From Cladorrhinum sp. PSN259 (taxonomy: Eukaryota; Ascomycota; Sordariomycetes; Sordariales; Podosporaceae): a DNA stretch of 64,000 nt. The notes beneath the pieces are model-generated. The model saw nothing but the letters and a program-made list of their open reading frames with translations. It was not told the origin of the DNA and searched no databases. The translations under genes were made by a program, and so were the position numbers. This document shows, one piece after another, positions 36,827-47,515 of this stretch. Within the stretch, counting starts at the first letter, position 1. Every line of letters begins with the position of its first letter. Location of the stretch: the NCBI GenBank assembly GCA_033725935.1, contig MU867125.1, positions 1 to 64,000 on the forward strand, written 5' to 3'.

Positions 36827-38926
36827 ATGGTATTTTCAGGCTTGATTCCGGGCTCGTCGTCAGCAAACCGCGCCAAGGCTGCTGCGAAAGCCTCAAAGCC
36901 CACCACGCCGGCTGTTTCCCCTGGTTCATCAATCGGCCATGATGGCCACCATGACCGTCATGACCAGTATATCTCGGAGGATTCCCAACTAAAACCCATC
37001 GGCCCAGAGCCTCCGGACTTGCAAGAACTTAATGCCTGTCTCGACGCCCTTGCAGCTGTCTTCCCCGACATTCAGATCGAAGTCTTTCGAGAACTTCTGA
37101 CCCATTTCGACGGTGAATCAAGGAGAGCTTTAGCTGCCGATGCCTTGCTGAAGAGTCGTGTCACTTGGGTCAAGGGTCGGTGGAAAGTCAACAAAGACGG
37201 TGAACCTGCAATGCCCACCACTGTGGACGCTCAAGCATCAGCTCCAGGGGACCCAGGTAAGGCCGAGGGGTTTGCCCGTATTCCAAGAAGGGACGCCTTC
37301 AGGAGTGAGGAATACAGAAACGCCGTAAAAGCACTAGCATATCATGAGTTCAAAGGGCTGTCTCGATCAACCATCAACGCCGTTCTAGCTGAGAGCAACT
37401 ACTCATATCTTGAAGCAAGAGAGGCTCTCGTGGGCTTGTCCGCAAAGTCATGGCGATTCACCATATCCTCGCTCTTTCGAGGGCACAAGGTTGTCTCCGC
37501 GGCTGAAGCAAAGCACCACCCTCTGGTCATTTACAAATCGACAGGATTAGGATCCATCGTACCTACCATCAAGTCGACAGGATGTGCCGAGCTCGATGGC
37601 GAGCTCTACCGCGTCCTCATTACCCCGTTGAGAGAAAAGGAGCGGGCCGATCTCATGGCACGGGACCATGACCTCGCAAAGGAACTGAACAATGCCGAAG
37701 CTGAAGAGTCGGGAAACCTGTTTGAGTGTACCTGCTGCTACACCGAGTCAATCTTTGAGGAGATCACCTCCTGCACCACCTCGGGCCACATTGTCTGCTT
37801 CCGGTGCGTCCAGCACACAATAACTGAGGCCGTTTTCGGGCAAGGCTGGCAACGAAGCGTCGACAAGCACACGGGAACGCTCTGCTGCCCAGCTGTTGAT
37901 GCCGCCGAGTGCTCCGGTCGCATTTCTCAGGACCAGATGCTCCGTGCCATGCTCAACACCCCAAATGGAGCAGAAGTAATGCGTCGTCTCGACCAGCGTT
38001 TGGCCGACAATACCCTAGCTGCCACCGACTTGCCCCTTATCCGGTGCCCCTTCTGTCCATACGCAGAGATTGACGACATTTACGTTCCTCAAGCTCAAGC
38101 CCGACTCCGTCTTCGCTCCGAGAACGTCTACCCGTTGATCTTCTTTGTACTCTGCCTCCTCACACTTCCTTTCGCTATTCCGATTTTCTTGATACTATCC
38201 TTCATCCCCATTTGTCTTTTCACTCATAAGAAATCCGTTCCCCATCTCCGACAAGTCTACCAGCAGGCCCTGCAGCGTCGTCATCGCCGTCGCCGAGGCG
38301 ACAGATTCACCTGTCAAAATCCAGATTGTCGCAAGCAGTCATGTTTATCATGCAACAAAGCTTGGGCAGACCTCCACGTATGCAACGAGTCCGCACTCGT
38401 CTCGCTTCGCACCCAGATCGAACAGGCCATGAGCATGGCCATCAAGCGAGTATGCCCGAAATGCAATACCTCATTCGTGAAGAACCAGGGTTGTAACAAG
38501 TTAACCTGCCTCTGCGGTTATAAAATGTGTTATGTCTGTCGAAAGGACATTGGAGCGACGACTGGGCCGGACGCCGGGTACTCGCATTTTTGCGAGCACT
38601 TCAGACCTATGGGAGGGAACAAGTGTAAAGAGTGTACGAAGTGCAGTCTTTGGGAGGCGGAGGATACGGATAAAGTGTTGGAACAGGCTAGAGAAGAGGC
38701 CGAGAGGAAGTGGATGGAGAGCGAGGGGAGGGAGCTGAGCGGGGAGGAGAAGAAGTTTCTCGCTACGGGGATTAGGGGCAGCACTGGTGGTGGTGGTGGC
38801 GGCGGAGGCGATAACGGTGGTGTTTTGAAGGGTACGAGCATTGCCAGGAGTGGTGTTAACCAGAGGAGGTGGCCTACGTTGGATGAGGTTTTCGATTTCT
38901 TGGTGGAACATTTGACGCTTTATTAG
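36827..38926 (+). CDS. RBR-type (RING-IBR-RING) E3 ubiquitin ligase, RNF216/TRIAD3-like, with membrane hairpin
   Basis: Single exon, 699 aa, start context ACCACCATGG. Residues about 64-109 (LDALAAVFPDIQIEVFRELL) resemble a CUE/UBA-like ubiquitin-binding helix bundle. RING1 begins at Cys301 (CTCCYTESIF... HIVCFRC). The IBR starts at Cys407 (CPFCPYAEID) and resumes at 496 (CQNPDCRKQSCLSC). RING2 is 543-592 (CPKCNTSF... GCNKLTCLCGYKMCYVC), where Cys556 is the expected catalytic thioester cysteine. The YSHFCEHF...CKECTKCSLW tail matches the RNF216 subgroup. Such enzymes take ubiquitin from an E2 onto their own cysteine. Unusually, a 31-residue hydrophobic stretch (435-465, with two prolines) splits the IBR, suggesting a membrane hairpin. 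The C-terminus has a Gly run and a short Trp-containing tail. Substrates are unknown. Confidence 0.9.
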   Translation: MVFSGLIPGSSSANRAKAAAKASKPTTPAVSPGSSIGHDGHHDRHDQYISEDSQLKPIGPEPPDLQELNACLDALAAVFPDIQIEVFRELLTHFDGESRRALAADALLKSRVTWVKGRWKVNKDGEPAMPTTVDAQASAPGDPGKAEGFARIPRRDAFRSEEYRNAVKALAYHEFKGLSRSTINAVLAESNYSYLEAREALVGLSAKSWRFTISSLFRGHKVVSAAEAKHHPLVIYKSTGLGSIVPTIKSTGCAELDGELYRVLITPLREKERADLMARDHDLAKELNNAEAEESGNLFECTCCYTESIFEEITSCTTSGHIVCFRCVQHTITEAVFGQGWQRSVDKHTGTLCCPAVDAAECSGRISQDQMLRAMLNTPNGAEVMRRLDQRLADNTLAATDLPLIRCPFCPYAEIDDIYVPQAQARLRLRSENVYPLIFFVLCLLTLPFAIPIFLILSFIPICLFTHKKSVPHLRQVYQQALQRRHRRRRGDRFTCQNPDCRKQSCLSCNKAWADLHVCNESALVSLRTQIEQAMSMAIKRVCPKCNTSFVKNQGCNKLTCLCGYKMCYVCRKDIGATTGPDAGYSHFCEHFRPMGGNKCKECTKCSLWEAEDTDKVLEQAREEAERKWMESEGRELSGEEKKFLATGIRGSTGGGGGGGGDNGGVLKGTSIARSGVNQRRWPTLDEVFDFLVEHLTLY

Positions 38927-39697
38927 TGTTTCTTTTCTTTTTCCTTTGTCTTGAAATTAAGCGGATACTGAAACGGTAACCGTGGAGAGGATACACAGGC
39001 GGCGGCGTATCGAGTGACGGGGCTTTAAGCGTTGGGAGTTTTTAGGAACAGTAAATGGAACTCTCATAGCGCAGTGGAGTTTTTGTGTCTTCCTTTTCAT
39101 TCTCGTGAGAGGATAATTATTCTGGGTTATGGAAGGAAGAGAGGCAGACTATTTTTAAGCTTTGTAGTTTCGAAGAGCTCGGTTTCATATCAAGGTTTTA
39201 AAATTGGTTTTTTCCCTTGTGATGAATATAATTCGAGGCAATGACCGGGCACGTTTCTTCATCTTATATCTTGATAATCATGATCCGGAATATAGTACAT
39301 AACTGTCGGGTGTTTTGCCATCTCACCCGGCTAGGGTGACTAGATAGAAGGCTGTTGTTTAGAATAGTCCAATATTATGGTATCGCGCCAGGGGCACGAA
39401 CCACGCAAGCAAGCCTCCGCCCATCAATCCCACATTCAACAACAAGAAACTTGAAGTTAACCATCCCAGTCATACAATCAATCCCTTGAGGTCATTCTAT
39501 CAGAAGATATCAATTTTTCAGGAGAGAAAAAAAAAAACCTTTTCGGTGTCTGGTCCACCTATATAACAAACGAGGTAATAAAAGAGAACAAGAAAAACCG
39601 CCAACCAAATTACTATACAGAAAAAGAAAACATCATTCTAAAAGTCTTCTTCGTCATAACATCTTCATTACCACCGGTCTTTCTAATCCCTCAGCAC
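38927..39697. other. Convergent intergenic region, no gene seen
   Basis: 770 bp between the 3' ends of the RBR gene (+) and Fox2 (-). It contains the 3' untranslated regions of both and short A runs, with no coding signal. Confidence 0.55.
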
Positions 39698-42619
39698 TCA
39701 CAGCAACTCGGCAGCCGCACCGCCAATAGCAAGCTTACCCGTCTCCTTAACCTTGGCCTGGAAAATAACCTTGTTCCCTTCCTTCCACATCTCAGTCACC
39801 AAAGTCTCACCCGGCAACACCGAACCGGCGAACCTGACCTTGACGTTCTTGAACTTGCCATACTTTTCATAAACAGCCTTACCCGCGATACCGAAGAAGC
39901 ACAACCCGTGCAGAATGGGGACCTTGAACCCTCCCATCTTGGCAAAGGCAGGATCAACGTGCAAGGGGTTGTAATCGCCGCTCAATCTATAAAGCGCCGC
40001 CTGCTCCTCGGTGGTCTTTTCCTCGACAACAGCGTCAGGTGCTCTTGAAGGGGGCTTATTAGCTGCCGTCGAGGCACCGCGGTCCTTTGGTTTCTTTTGT
40101 CCATCAAATCCACCTGCTCCGCGCAAAAAGACGGTCATTTCGTTGTAAAAGACTTCCTCGCCAGTCTCAGCATTGGTAGTGGTGACTGCCTGCTTCACGA
40201 TGGAAGCATTGCCCTTGTCCACAACCTCCAGGAGTTTGCCCTTCGAAATGAGCTTAGCGGCGGTAGGGATGGGATACTTCTTGATCTCGAGGTACTGCTC
40301 GCCGTGGAGCAACATCATGGGCGAAAAGTTGGGTACCAACTCATCAAAGGAGTAGGGGAACTCGGTATCGAAGGGGGGGATAACACCAAAGGTAGGGATG
40401 ACCTGGAAATCCTCTGCGCCCTCAAAGATGTAGTTGAGCTGGTTGCGCTTGGCACCGATGCCGAGGTTGTAAAGCATCACGTCGCGCTCAGAATAAGTGA
40501 ACTCGGTGCCCTTGCTCTCCGTCTGCAGAGCCTTCGCCTGGGCTTCAAGATATTGGTTCGATTTGGATCCACTCTGCAGCAAGGAACACAACGAATGTTA
40601 GATATAAGTCTTATCATGAAAAAAGTAATATCATCCCGTCGTCATGTTATTTTACAAACTATATGGCTATGGTACATGCAATCCCAAGATAGAAGAAAGA
40701 ATAATGCAACTCAAATTAAATGGGGTTCTCATACCTTCTTGCCCTCTCCAGACCGGTTCTCCATGTTGGCCATGATCTTGGACAAGCTGTCCTGAGTCTT
40801 CTCGGGGTGATCGGCCCGGCCATCGAAAGTGACAATATCGTTCCAGTGCTTGACAACCTCCTCGGGGGTAAGGGGCACATCAATGGGGAAGCCGTGACCG
40901 CCAGTGCGCTGCCACCTGGTCTGACCAACCCAGCCGCTGCCAACCTCATAAAGCCCACCGGTGGGGTTGGGGACCTTGTCGCTGGAGAGAGCGAGGACAA
41001 GGGGCGCAATGTAGTCGGGCTTGAAGGCCTGAACGAGCTCCTCCGGAAGGATGGTCTTGGTCATGGCAGTGCCGGCGTTAGGGGCGATGGTGTTGACGTA
41101 GATGTTGTACTTGGCACCCTCGAGAGCAAGAGCGCGGGAGAAACCAAGAATGGCGCACTTGGCAGCAGCGTAGTTGGCCTGGCCGAAGTTGCCATAGATA
41201 CCGCTGGTGGAAGTGGTGTTGACAACACGGCCGTACTTCTGCTTAAGGAAGTAGGGCCAGGCGGCCTTGGTGACCTTGTAGGTGCCACGCATGTGGACGT
41301 TCATGACAGGGTCCCAGAGGTTGTCGTCCATGTTGGTGAAGGCCTTGTCACGGAGGATACCGGCGTTGTTGATGACGATATCAATGCGGCCAAAAGCATC
41401 AATGGCAGCCTTGACGACGGCATCACCATCCTCAGCAGAAGCCTTGACACCGACAGCCTTGCCACCAAGCTTCTTGATCTCGGCGACAACGTCGTCAGGG
41501 TTTACAAGATCGTTGACAACCACGGAAGCGCCAGCCTTGGCGAAGGCCAAACAGTAGGCGCGGCCAATACCAGCACCGCCACCGGTAACGAGAGCAACAC
41601 GACCGTTGAATTCAACCTTCTCGCCCTGCTCGCTGGGGCCGAGCTTTTGAGACTCCTCGAGGAGAGTCAAGAAGTCATTGGGTCCGCTGGGGTGCTGGGG
41701 GTTGGAGAAGTCGGTAACCTTCTTCCACTTCTTGAGGACAGCGCTGGGGGTGTAGCTGTCGTCGGCCTTGAGAAGAAGACCGCTGGAACGCTCCCACCGG
41801 AGCTTGGCGATGTGGCCACCACCGACCTCGAATATGGAGCCAGACTCGCTGGTGTTGTTCTTGTGGACGAGAACAGCAACCAGGGGCACGACCCACTCAG
41901 GCTTCATGACAGCAAGAACATCAGGAGGCATGACGGTCTCGGTCATGCGGCTGGCAGCTATGGGAGCAATAACGTTGGAGATGATGTTGTACTTGGCGCC
42001 CTCCTTGGCGAGGGTCTCGGTGAAGCCAACCATTGCCAGCTTGGCGGCGGAGTAGTTGGCCTGGCCAAAGTTGCCGAAAAGACCGGCGGCCGAGGCCGTG
42101 TTGATAATACGACCATACTTTTGCTTGCGGAAGTGAGGCCATGCGGCGCGGGAGCACTTGTAGCTGCCCTTGACGTGGACCTGGAAGATGAGGTCCCAGT
42201 CGGCATCCTTCATGTTCTTGAAGCTGACATCGCGGAGGATACCAGCATTGTTGATGAGGATATCGATGCGGCCGAATGCCTTGATGGCCGTCTCGATAAT
42301 CCTGTCGCCATTCTCGACGCTGTCGTAGTTTGCGACGGCCTTTCCGCCAGCGGCCTTGATCTCGTTGACAACAACATCTGCGGCCTGTAGAAGTAATAAC
42401 AAACGGTGGTTAGTCCACGCCAATCAAAAAGCTTGTTAGCTGCTCAACCAAAACACGCACCTTGGTGTCATTGCCCTCGCCCTTAAAAGACCCGCCCAGG
42501 TCATTGACAACAACGCTCGCACCGCGGGAGCCGAAGAATGTGGCATATGCCTTGCCGAGACCGCCGCCAGCGCCGGTGACGACAACGACCTGGCCGTCGT
42601 ATCTCAATTGGTCTGCCAT
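39698..42619 (-). CDS. fox2: Peroxisomal multifunctional beta-oxidation enzyme (3-hydroxyacyl-CoA dehydrogenase / enoyl-CoA hydratase 2)
   Basis: Three exons: 42619-42461, 42384-40735, 40573-39698, giving 894 aa, the length I recall for Neurospora Fox2. Two tandem short-chain dehydrogenase domains are visible (about residues 6-250 and 310-550), each with a Rossmann glycine motif (TGAGGGLGKA; TGGGAGIGRA), NNAGILRD and a catalytic YxxxK (YSAAK; YAAAK). The C-terminal third is a MaoC-like hot-dog hydratase 2 with GDYNPLHVDPAFAKMGGF and PILHG. The enzyme converts trans-2-enoyl-CoA via the (3R)-hydroxy intermediate to 3-ketoacyl-CoA in fungal peroxisomes/glyoxysomes. The C-terminus reads GGAAAELL, not an SKL-type PTS1 signal, and no downstream exon supplying one was found. 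There is no SCP2 domain. The two dehydrogenase domains reflect an old internal duplication shared by fungal homologues. Confidence 0.97.
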
Positions 42620-43902
42620 CTTGTGTGTATACGGATGTGGGGTATGTGATGATGGGTATATGGGATGTCGTGGGCAGGAGGAAAAAGAGAAAACAGAAAA
42701 AAAGACAGAGGCGACGGATAGCAAGAAACTTCGCTACAATTGAGCCGGATGCATTGCTCTTCTTAATAAGGAGATGGCCCTTTGATGTCGGCAAGTGACC
42801 ACAGCTACACCCCCAAGAAACACCCCAGCGCTGCCGGGTTGCTAAGCCGAGGCAACACGGTTGCCAATGGCCGCGTTCCATTCCACCCCACTGGTTGTTT
42901 TGCCGAGAGCGGGGGGTGTTAGGGCCAGCCTTTCGAGAGCCTTTTGAGTTCACATGCATTTTTGGGAACCGTCAAGGTTTCGCAACGTGCATCGGGAGAG
43001 CTTTTCCCCATGACGTTCCAGGTTCCTGCGCTGCCCGAGCAATCCGGGGTAAACCCTTTTTTTTTCTACCTTACATAAACTTTCTGCACATTCAAGAGGT
43101 AGTTTATATCTCATAGTACGGAATAGCAAGCCTCTATTTAGCCGGGGAAACCACGAATTGTGTGTATTCACCAAACTTGGACTTACAGATTCTTGCTCAT
43201 ATCCCATCTCCTTTGTAATGTGCATACAAATCCGGCCTTCTGGCGGACTCGGTGGAGGCTAACCTGGACATGTGCTGGAATGATCCCAGCGTGTGTCACA
43301 TGAGTCGTGTTTTGGGAATGACAAGCGAGGTCAAGTTGCTCGAGCTGGCCAGTGGTGACTTGGATGCCAAGAGAATGCGCTGCAATGTAAAAAGGCACCG
43401 AGGACCCTTTTGCCGTGCCTAGAATTTCTCGACGGGCTTCGAATCGCAAGTGGGAAACCTTCTTCCTCGGGGAGCGGGTGATTTCAGGTTCGGTATGGCC
43501 GGTGGCCGCCGCCGAGGATGGCCTCGAGAAGTTCGTTCCCCTTGCACAAGCTGGGAAGTGCTTGCATGGGCCATGCACAAACAACGCGGAGAAATTTCCC
43601 CACATTATTGTTTCTCCCCCACCAACCCCACAATCTCGAAGCTGTTTGCTCTGTCGTCATCGTTTCCTGGTTTCCAAATCCCCCCCAAGACCTTTGGAAA
43701 GGAGCTTCTTTTTTCGGGGCTGCATTTCTGCAGGTCCGAAACGGCTGGTTGATGTTTACTTTTGACTTCCGTACCTACTTACAACTCATGTACATAGATC
43801 CAAGCTTAGGTTGTCTGTCCGACTGTAACAAACTTAGTCACAGAGAACTCCTATTTCGCAACCCAGAGTGAATTCACCAAACCAAAGAAAAGACGAAAAG
43901 AA
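42620..43902. other. Divergent intergenic region, no gene seen
   Basis: 1.3 kb between divergently transcribed Fox2 (-) and the glycerate-kinase-like gene (+); it holds both promoters. Overlapping open frames up to about 152 codons are on both strands with no recognisable domain. Confidence 0.5.
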
Positions 43903-44928
43903 ATGGCCGCCCTTACCCCAGACATCCCAGTCCTCCAAACCCGAATCGTCGATGATAAGTCCCCAATTTGCATCCCATTCATCCTCAAGAAGATCGAGGA
44001 ACACAAAAAGAACCACATAAATAACAGCCAGCCAAACCGTCCATTCATAATCGGTCTCAACGGCGTCCAGGGAGTAGGGAAAACGACTTTGGTTCGGGCC
44101 CTCGCAAACACCTTACAGGAGCGTGAGGGCCTGTCCACTCTCGTCGTGAGCATTGATGACTTTTACCTGACGCACGCCGACCAGCTAGCTCTGGCCGCCG
44201 CCCACCCGGACAATGCCCTAATACAATATCGCGGAGAAGCCGGTAAGCGTTCTTTTTTTCTCACTCCTTTATTTGTCTTTTACTTATACAGTTTTTTTTA
44301 ACTTTCAGGAACACACGACCTCCCACTCCTAACCTCCTTCCTAACCGCCCTCCTCACCCCCAATCCTAATCCATCAACTCCGTTCTCCCTACAAATCCCC
44401 TCCTACAACAAATCCGCCTACTCAGGCTTAGGCGACCGCAACCCCCCCTCAACCTTCCAGACTCTAACCGAGCCTCCCAAAATTCTGATTCTAGAAGGCT
44501 GGTTGGTCGGTTTCCGTCCCTTGACCCCATCAAACCTCGAAGCCAAATACATATCATCGGCCACGCCGACCCGCACTTTACACAACCATTCACTCTCCAG
44601 CCTCGAATTTATAAACTCTGCCCTAGCGGGTTACGAACCGATCTGGAACACCTTCGACACCTTCATCCACATTGACACTTCAAACCTCGAATGGGTGTAC
44701 GACTGGCGCATAGAGCAGGAGAGAACGCTGCGTCAAGAGCGGGGCGATGTGAACGCAATGACGGACGAGCAGGTCATCAAGTTCGTGGATGCTTATTACC
44801 CCGCTTACGAGCTATACGAGGAAGGAGTTAGGGAAGGGGTGTTCAAAGCTGATAATAGTAAGAAGGGATGTCAGTTGAGGTTGGTTGTTGGGAGGGGTAG
44901 GGAGGTTGTTGAGACTATCGTTATTTGA
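43903..44928 (+). CDS. P-loop kinase of the D-glycerate 3-kinase / Tda10 family
   Basis: Two exons: 43903-44242 and 44309-44928, giving 319 aa. The P-loop is residues 51-62 (GLNGVQGVGKTT), followed by VVSIDDFYLTHADQLALA and RGEAGTHDLPLL, which are characteristic of yeast Tda10 (YGR205W) and plant glycerate kinase. ILILEGWLVGFRPL and WRIEQERTL...GMTD-like DVNAMTDEQVIKFVDAYYPAYELY are also family blocks. Plant members phosphorylate D-glycerate in photorespiration; the fungal substrate is not settled, so only a small-molecule kinase role is inferred. The start has a good context (GAAATGGCC). The intron is 66 nt with GTAAGC..TTTCAG. The upstream neighbour Fox2 is divergent and the downstream Ecm11-domain gene convergent. 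Confidence 0.9.
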
Positions 44929-45496
44929 GTGCTCGGGTTCAGTTAGTCTGAGGGTAGGGCGATGGATATTAGAAGATCAAGAGGTAGAGAGAGAGAAGGG
45001 GGGGTTGTGAAAAAGAAAATTCATATCAAGTAAGTTAAAACTAAATAGTGTACCTAGGTAAGTTTTGGTCGTTATGAACATGAAAAGTGAGAAGAAAATC
45101 TCGAAAAAAGAACAAGAAACAGGCAAGCTGCGGGAAAAGACCACCCACCATCGGCTTCCCTAATAAGTATCGGTCCTGTAATCCCGATTCATGGCTCATC
45201 AAATGGTTAATCGTATAGTCTCCTTTGAATTTTCCCGTTCGTTAGTCATAAATTTGTACCTGATTCGTTAAAAGAAAAAATAAATGCACTTGAGCAAGAA
45301 GGTCGTAAATCATATCATAAGTCATAAATAGTCGTTAGTGTTCCGCCTGATCGCCCAAAGCCTCAAGTTAATAAGCCGAGATCAAAACAACTGACGTGGG
45401 GTAGAATCCTTTTCCGTGTACACACCACACCACACCGAACACCACCGTTCTTTCCCTGACACCACATCCCAAGAAACGACACTCACAGAAACATCT
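44929..45496. other. Convergent intergenic region, no gene seen
   Basis: 570 bp between the 3' ends of the kinase gene (+) and the Ecm11-domain gene (-). AT-rich, with no open frame of note. Confidence 0.55.
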
Positions 45497-47515
45497 TCAG
45501 AACTCTAACTCTGTATCCTTTCCCTCCATCATTGTCTGTCCCTCCTGCTTCAGCTCCTCCAGCGTCTTCCCGATCCCCTCAATCTTTCCTCTAACTGCCT
45601 CCTCCCTCGCAGAAATCTCCTCCTCAAACTGCGTCATCAAGGTCCTCTTTGTCTTTCGCGCCTTCTTGATCTTCTGGACAACATTGCTAAACTGCTCCAA
45701 GAACCAATCTCCGGCCTCATCCCACTCGTTCACTGTCATCCTCGTGAAGAGCTGGTGCTGGTCGATGCTCCCTTTGCTCTTGTAGTGCTCCATTCGCTCC
45801 TCAATCGTGCCGCCAGTGGGTGGTATCGCTGTCTGCTGAAGCGCCGCAGCCTGCGGGTCGAAATCAAATGCTTGCTTCTTGAGGTCAGAGAAGCTCATGG
45901 CGTGCAGCTCGGCGTCGTTGTAGTCTAGACTGATGCGACGTTTCAAAGACTTGGGCTGCGCGGTAGTAGCCATAGCACTTGGTTGCTCCTTCACACGGCG
46001 ACTGATTGAATGGCCAATTGGAAGTTCTTTAATCTGGAGCGGGAGGACGCCGGCGGGAGGGAGGCGTCGATTTGCTCGTGGGGTTTGAAAGGTCGGGGCA
46101 GGCTCCGAGGAGATTTCGTCTGGGTCGACCCCGCTAGTCGGGGCGAGGATAGCGGCCCGAGTGTCGTTGAAGGAAGGGTCGTCAAAGTCAATTGGCTCCA
46201 GGTCAGCAAACACAGTGGAGCGTTTCTGTTGCAGCTCCCTTTCTTTCTCTTCTCGCTCCCTTTGTCGCTCAATTTCCCGGTCACGCTCACGCTGTCGCTC
46301 CCGGTCTCGTCTCCGTCGCTCCTCGATGCGTACTTGCTCAAGAGATTCACCAAGCTCTACGGCTCGCTCTGGAGACATAGATAGGTTATCGCCACGTGTT
46401 GGTGAGTATCCGCTACGACTGCCTGGAGAGTATTGGCCAGGCTTGTACTCGAGATTGTCTCTGTAGGGAAGCCGGGCACGTCGTAGACCGTTGCCGTTCT
46501 TGGTTGGAGTGTCAAATGGCACAGGTTCACCCTGGTATAGGTCCTCACTATTGACACCATCATTGGAGATATTTCTCGAGTGGGTGTTAATGGGAGGTGC
46601 GGCGGGTGGGATGTGGGCGGTAGGTGGGATGACCTTCAGTATACCTCCCTCGTCGATAACAAACGGAAGGTTTTCATCGCGTCCATTCTGCTGTTGTTGC
46701 TGCTGCTCTGGCTGTTGCCGAGTCTTCTGTTGCTGCCGTTTCTCGCTACGATTTAGTTGAAGGGGGGCTGGATGTGGTGGGTGGTTTTCTGGCTGCTGGG
46801 GCTTCGATTGGGTTTGTTTTGTTTCCTGCTGCTGGCGGTGTCGTTGATAGGAGGGTGGCAGCTCGTAACGGCGGCTGTTGCTTGCCTCACGCGTGTGGGT
46901 TCGGTCCGAAGCAGCATCATTGAACATGGAGGCCACTGTCGAATCTTCCCACGCGTTCTGGGCGTGGGAAGTTCGCGGAGGGTCGCGCGCCTCAGAATCC
47001 GAGGCCGAGGTCCTGGTGCGTTGCATCGGATGGAAATGCTGTGCAGGCAGGCTTGGGGACATTGGCGCGTACCGACCAACTCTGGGAAGCGGCAGTGAGC
47101 GGGCAGTTACAGGCGTAGGCGTAGGCGTGTCTTGTCTCTCGGATTGGCGACTCAGGTTCGGGTTGGAAACAATTTCTGGCGGGGGTTGTAGCTGCGGCAG
47201 TTGTGAGTGATGCGCATGGTTCGTAGCGTGGCCGCGGCTTTGACCTGCAAGGGGTTGGAAAGATCCATTATTCCCCGACAAAGCTAAAGCGCTGGCCGGT
47301 GTAGGTGACGCCGGCACGCCGACCGCCAATGTTTGTCGTTGATCGACACCTCCAATATTTCCATTTCCAGCCACAGGCAAACCACTTCCACCTACACCAA
47401 CAGCACCGCCATGTCCTCCTGCAGCAGCAGCAGTTGTTGGTGTTGAAGAACTGTGCCTTGTAAACAGGCCGATTGCACCGAGCTTCTTCCTGGTCGCCGT
47501 CGGTATCGGCATCAT
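45497..47515 (-). CDS. Ecm11-domain protein
   Basis: Single exon, 672 aa from tandem ATGs at 47515 (MMPIPTATRKKLGAIGLF). The same frame stays open to an ATG at 47608, which would add 31 residues. I prefer 47515 because MPIPTATRKKLG looks like a conserved fungal start, but this is a judgement. Residues up to about 400 are low-complexity (Gln, Pro, Ser, Gly), then comes a highly charged Arg/Glu coiled coil (RIEERRRRDRERQRERDRE...). The C-terminal ~140 residues (MSFSDLKKQAFDFDP, GTIEERMEHYKSKG, FTRMTVNEWDEAGDWFLEQF, then a Lys/Glu coiled coil) match what I know of the Ecm11 family. Yeast Ecm11 is a meiotic SUMOylated protein of the synaptonemal complex central element; whether filamentous homologues do the same is unclear. 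Confidence 0.8.
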   Translation of the reverse strand: MMPIPTATRKKLGAIGLFTRHSSSTPTTAAAAGGHGGAVGVGGSGLPVAGNGNIGGVDQRQTLAVGVPASPTPASALALSGNNGSFQPLAGQSRGHATNHAHHSQLPQLQPPPEIVSNPNLSRQSERQDTPTPTPVTARSLPLPRVGRYAPMSPSLPAQHFHPMQRTRTSASDSEARDPPRTSHAQNAWEDSTVASMFNDAASDRTHTREASNSRRYELPPSYQRHRQQQETKQTQSKPQQPENHPPHPAPLQLNRSEKRQQQKTRQQPEQQQQQQNGRDENLPFVIDEGGILKVIPPTAHIPPAAPPINTHSRNISNDGVNSEDLYQGEPVPFDTPTKNGNGLRRARLPYRDNLEYKPGQYSPGSRSGYSPTRGDNLSMSPERAVELGESLEQVRIEERRRRDRERQRERDREIERQREREEKERELQQKRSTVFADLEPIDFDDPSFNDTRAAILAPTSGVDPDEISSEPAPTFQTPRANRRLPPAGVLPLQIKELPIGHSISRRVKEQPSAMATTAQPKSLKRRISLDYNDAELHAMSFSDLKKQAFDFDPQAAALQQTAIPPTGGTIEERMEHYKSKGSIDQHQLFTRMTVNEWDEAGDWFLEQFSNVVQKIKKARKTKRTLMTQFEEEISAREEAVRGKIEGIGKTLEELKQEGQTMMEGKDTELEF

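Noticed and set aside
39541..39700. Extra Fox2 exon supplying a PTS1
   Set aside because: Splicing from the GTGAGT at the stop codon to either TATAG acceptor gives no SKL-like ending.
40720..42390. 556-codon plus-strand frame opposite Fox2
   Set aside because: It mirrors the biased third positions of the Fox2 gene and shows no conserved domain; a long antisense frame is expected here.
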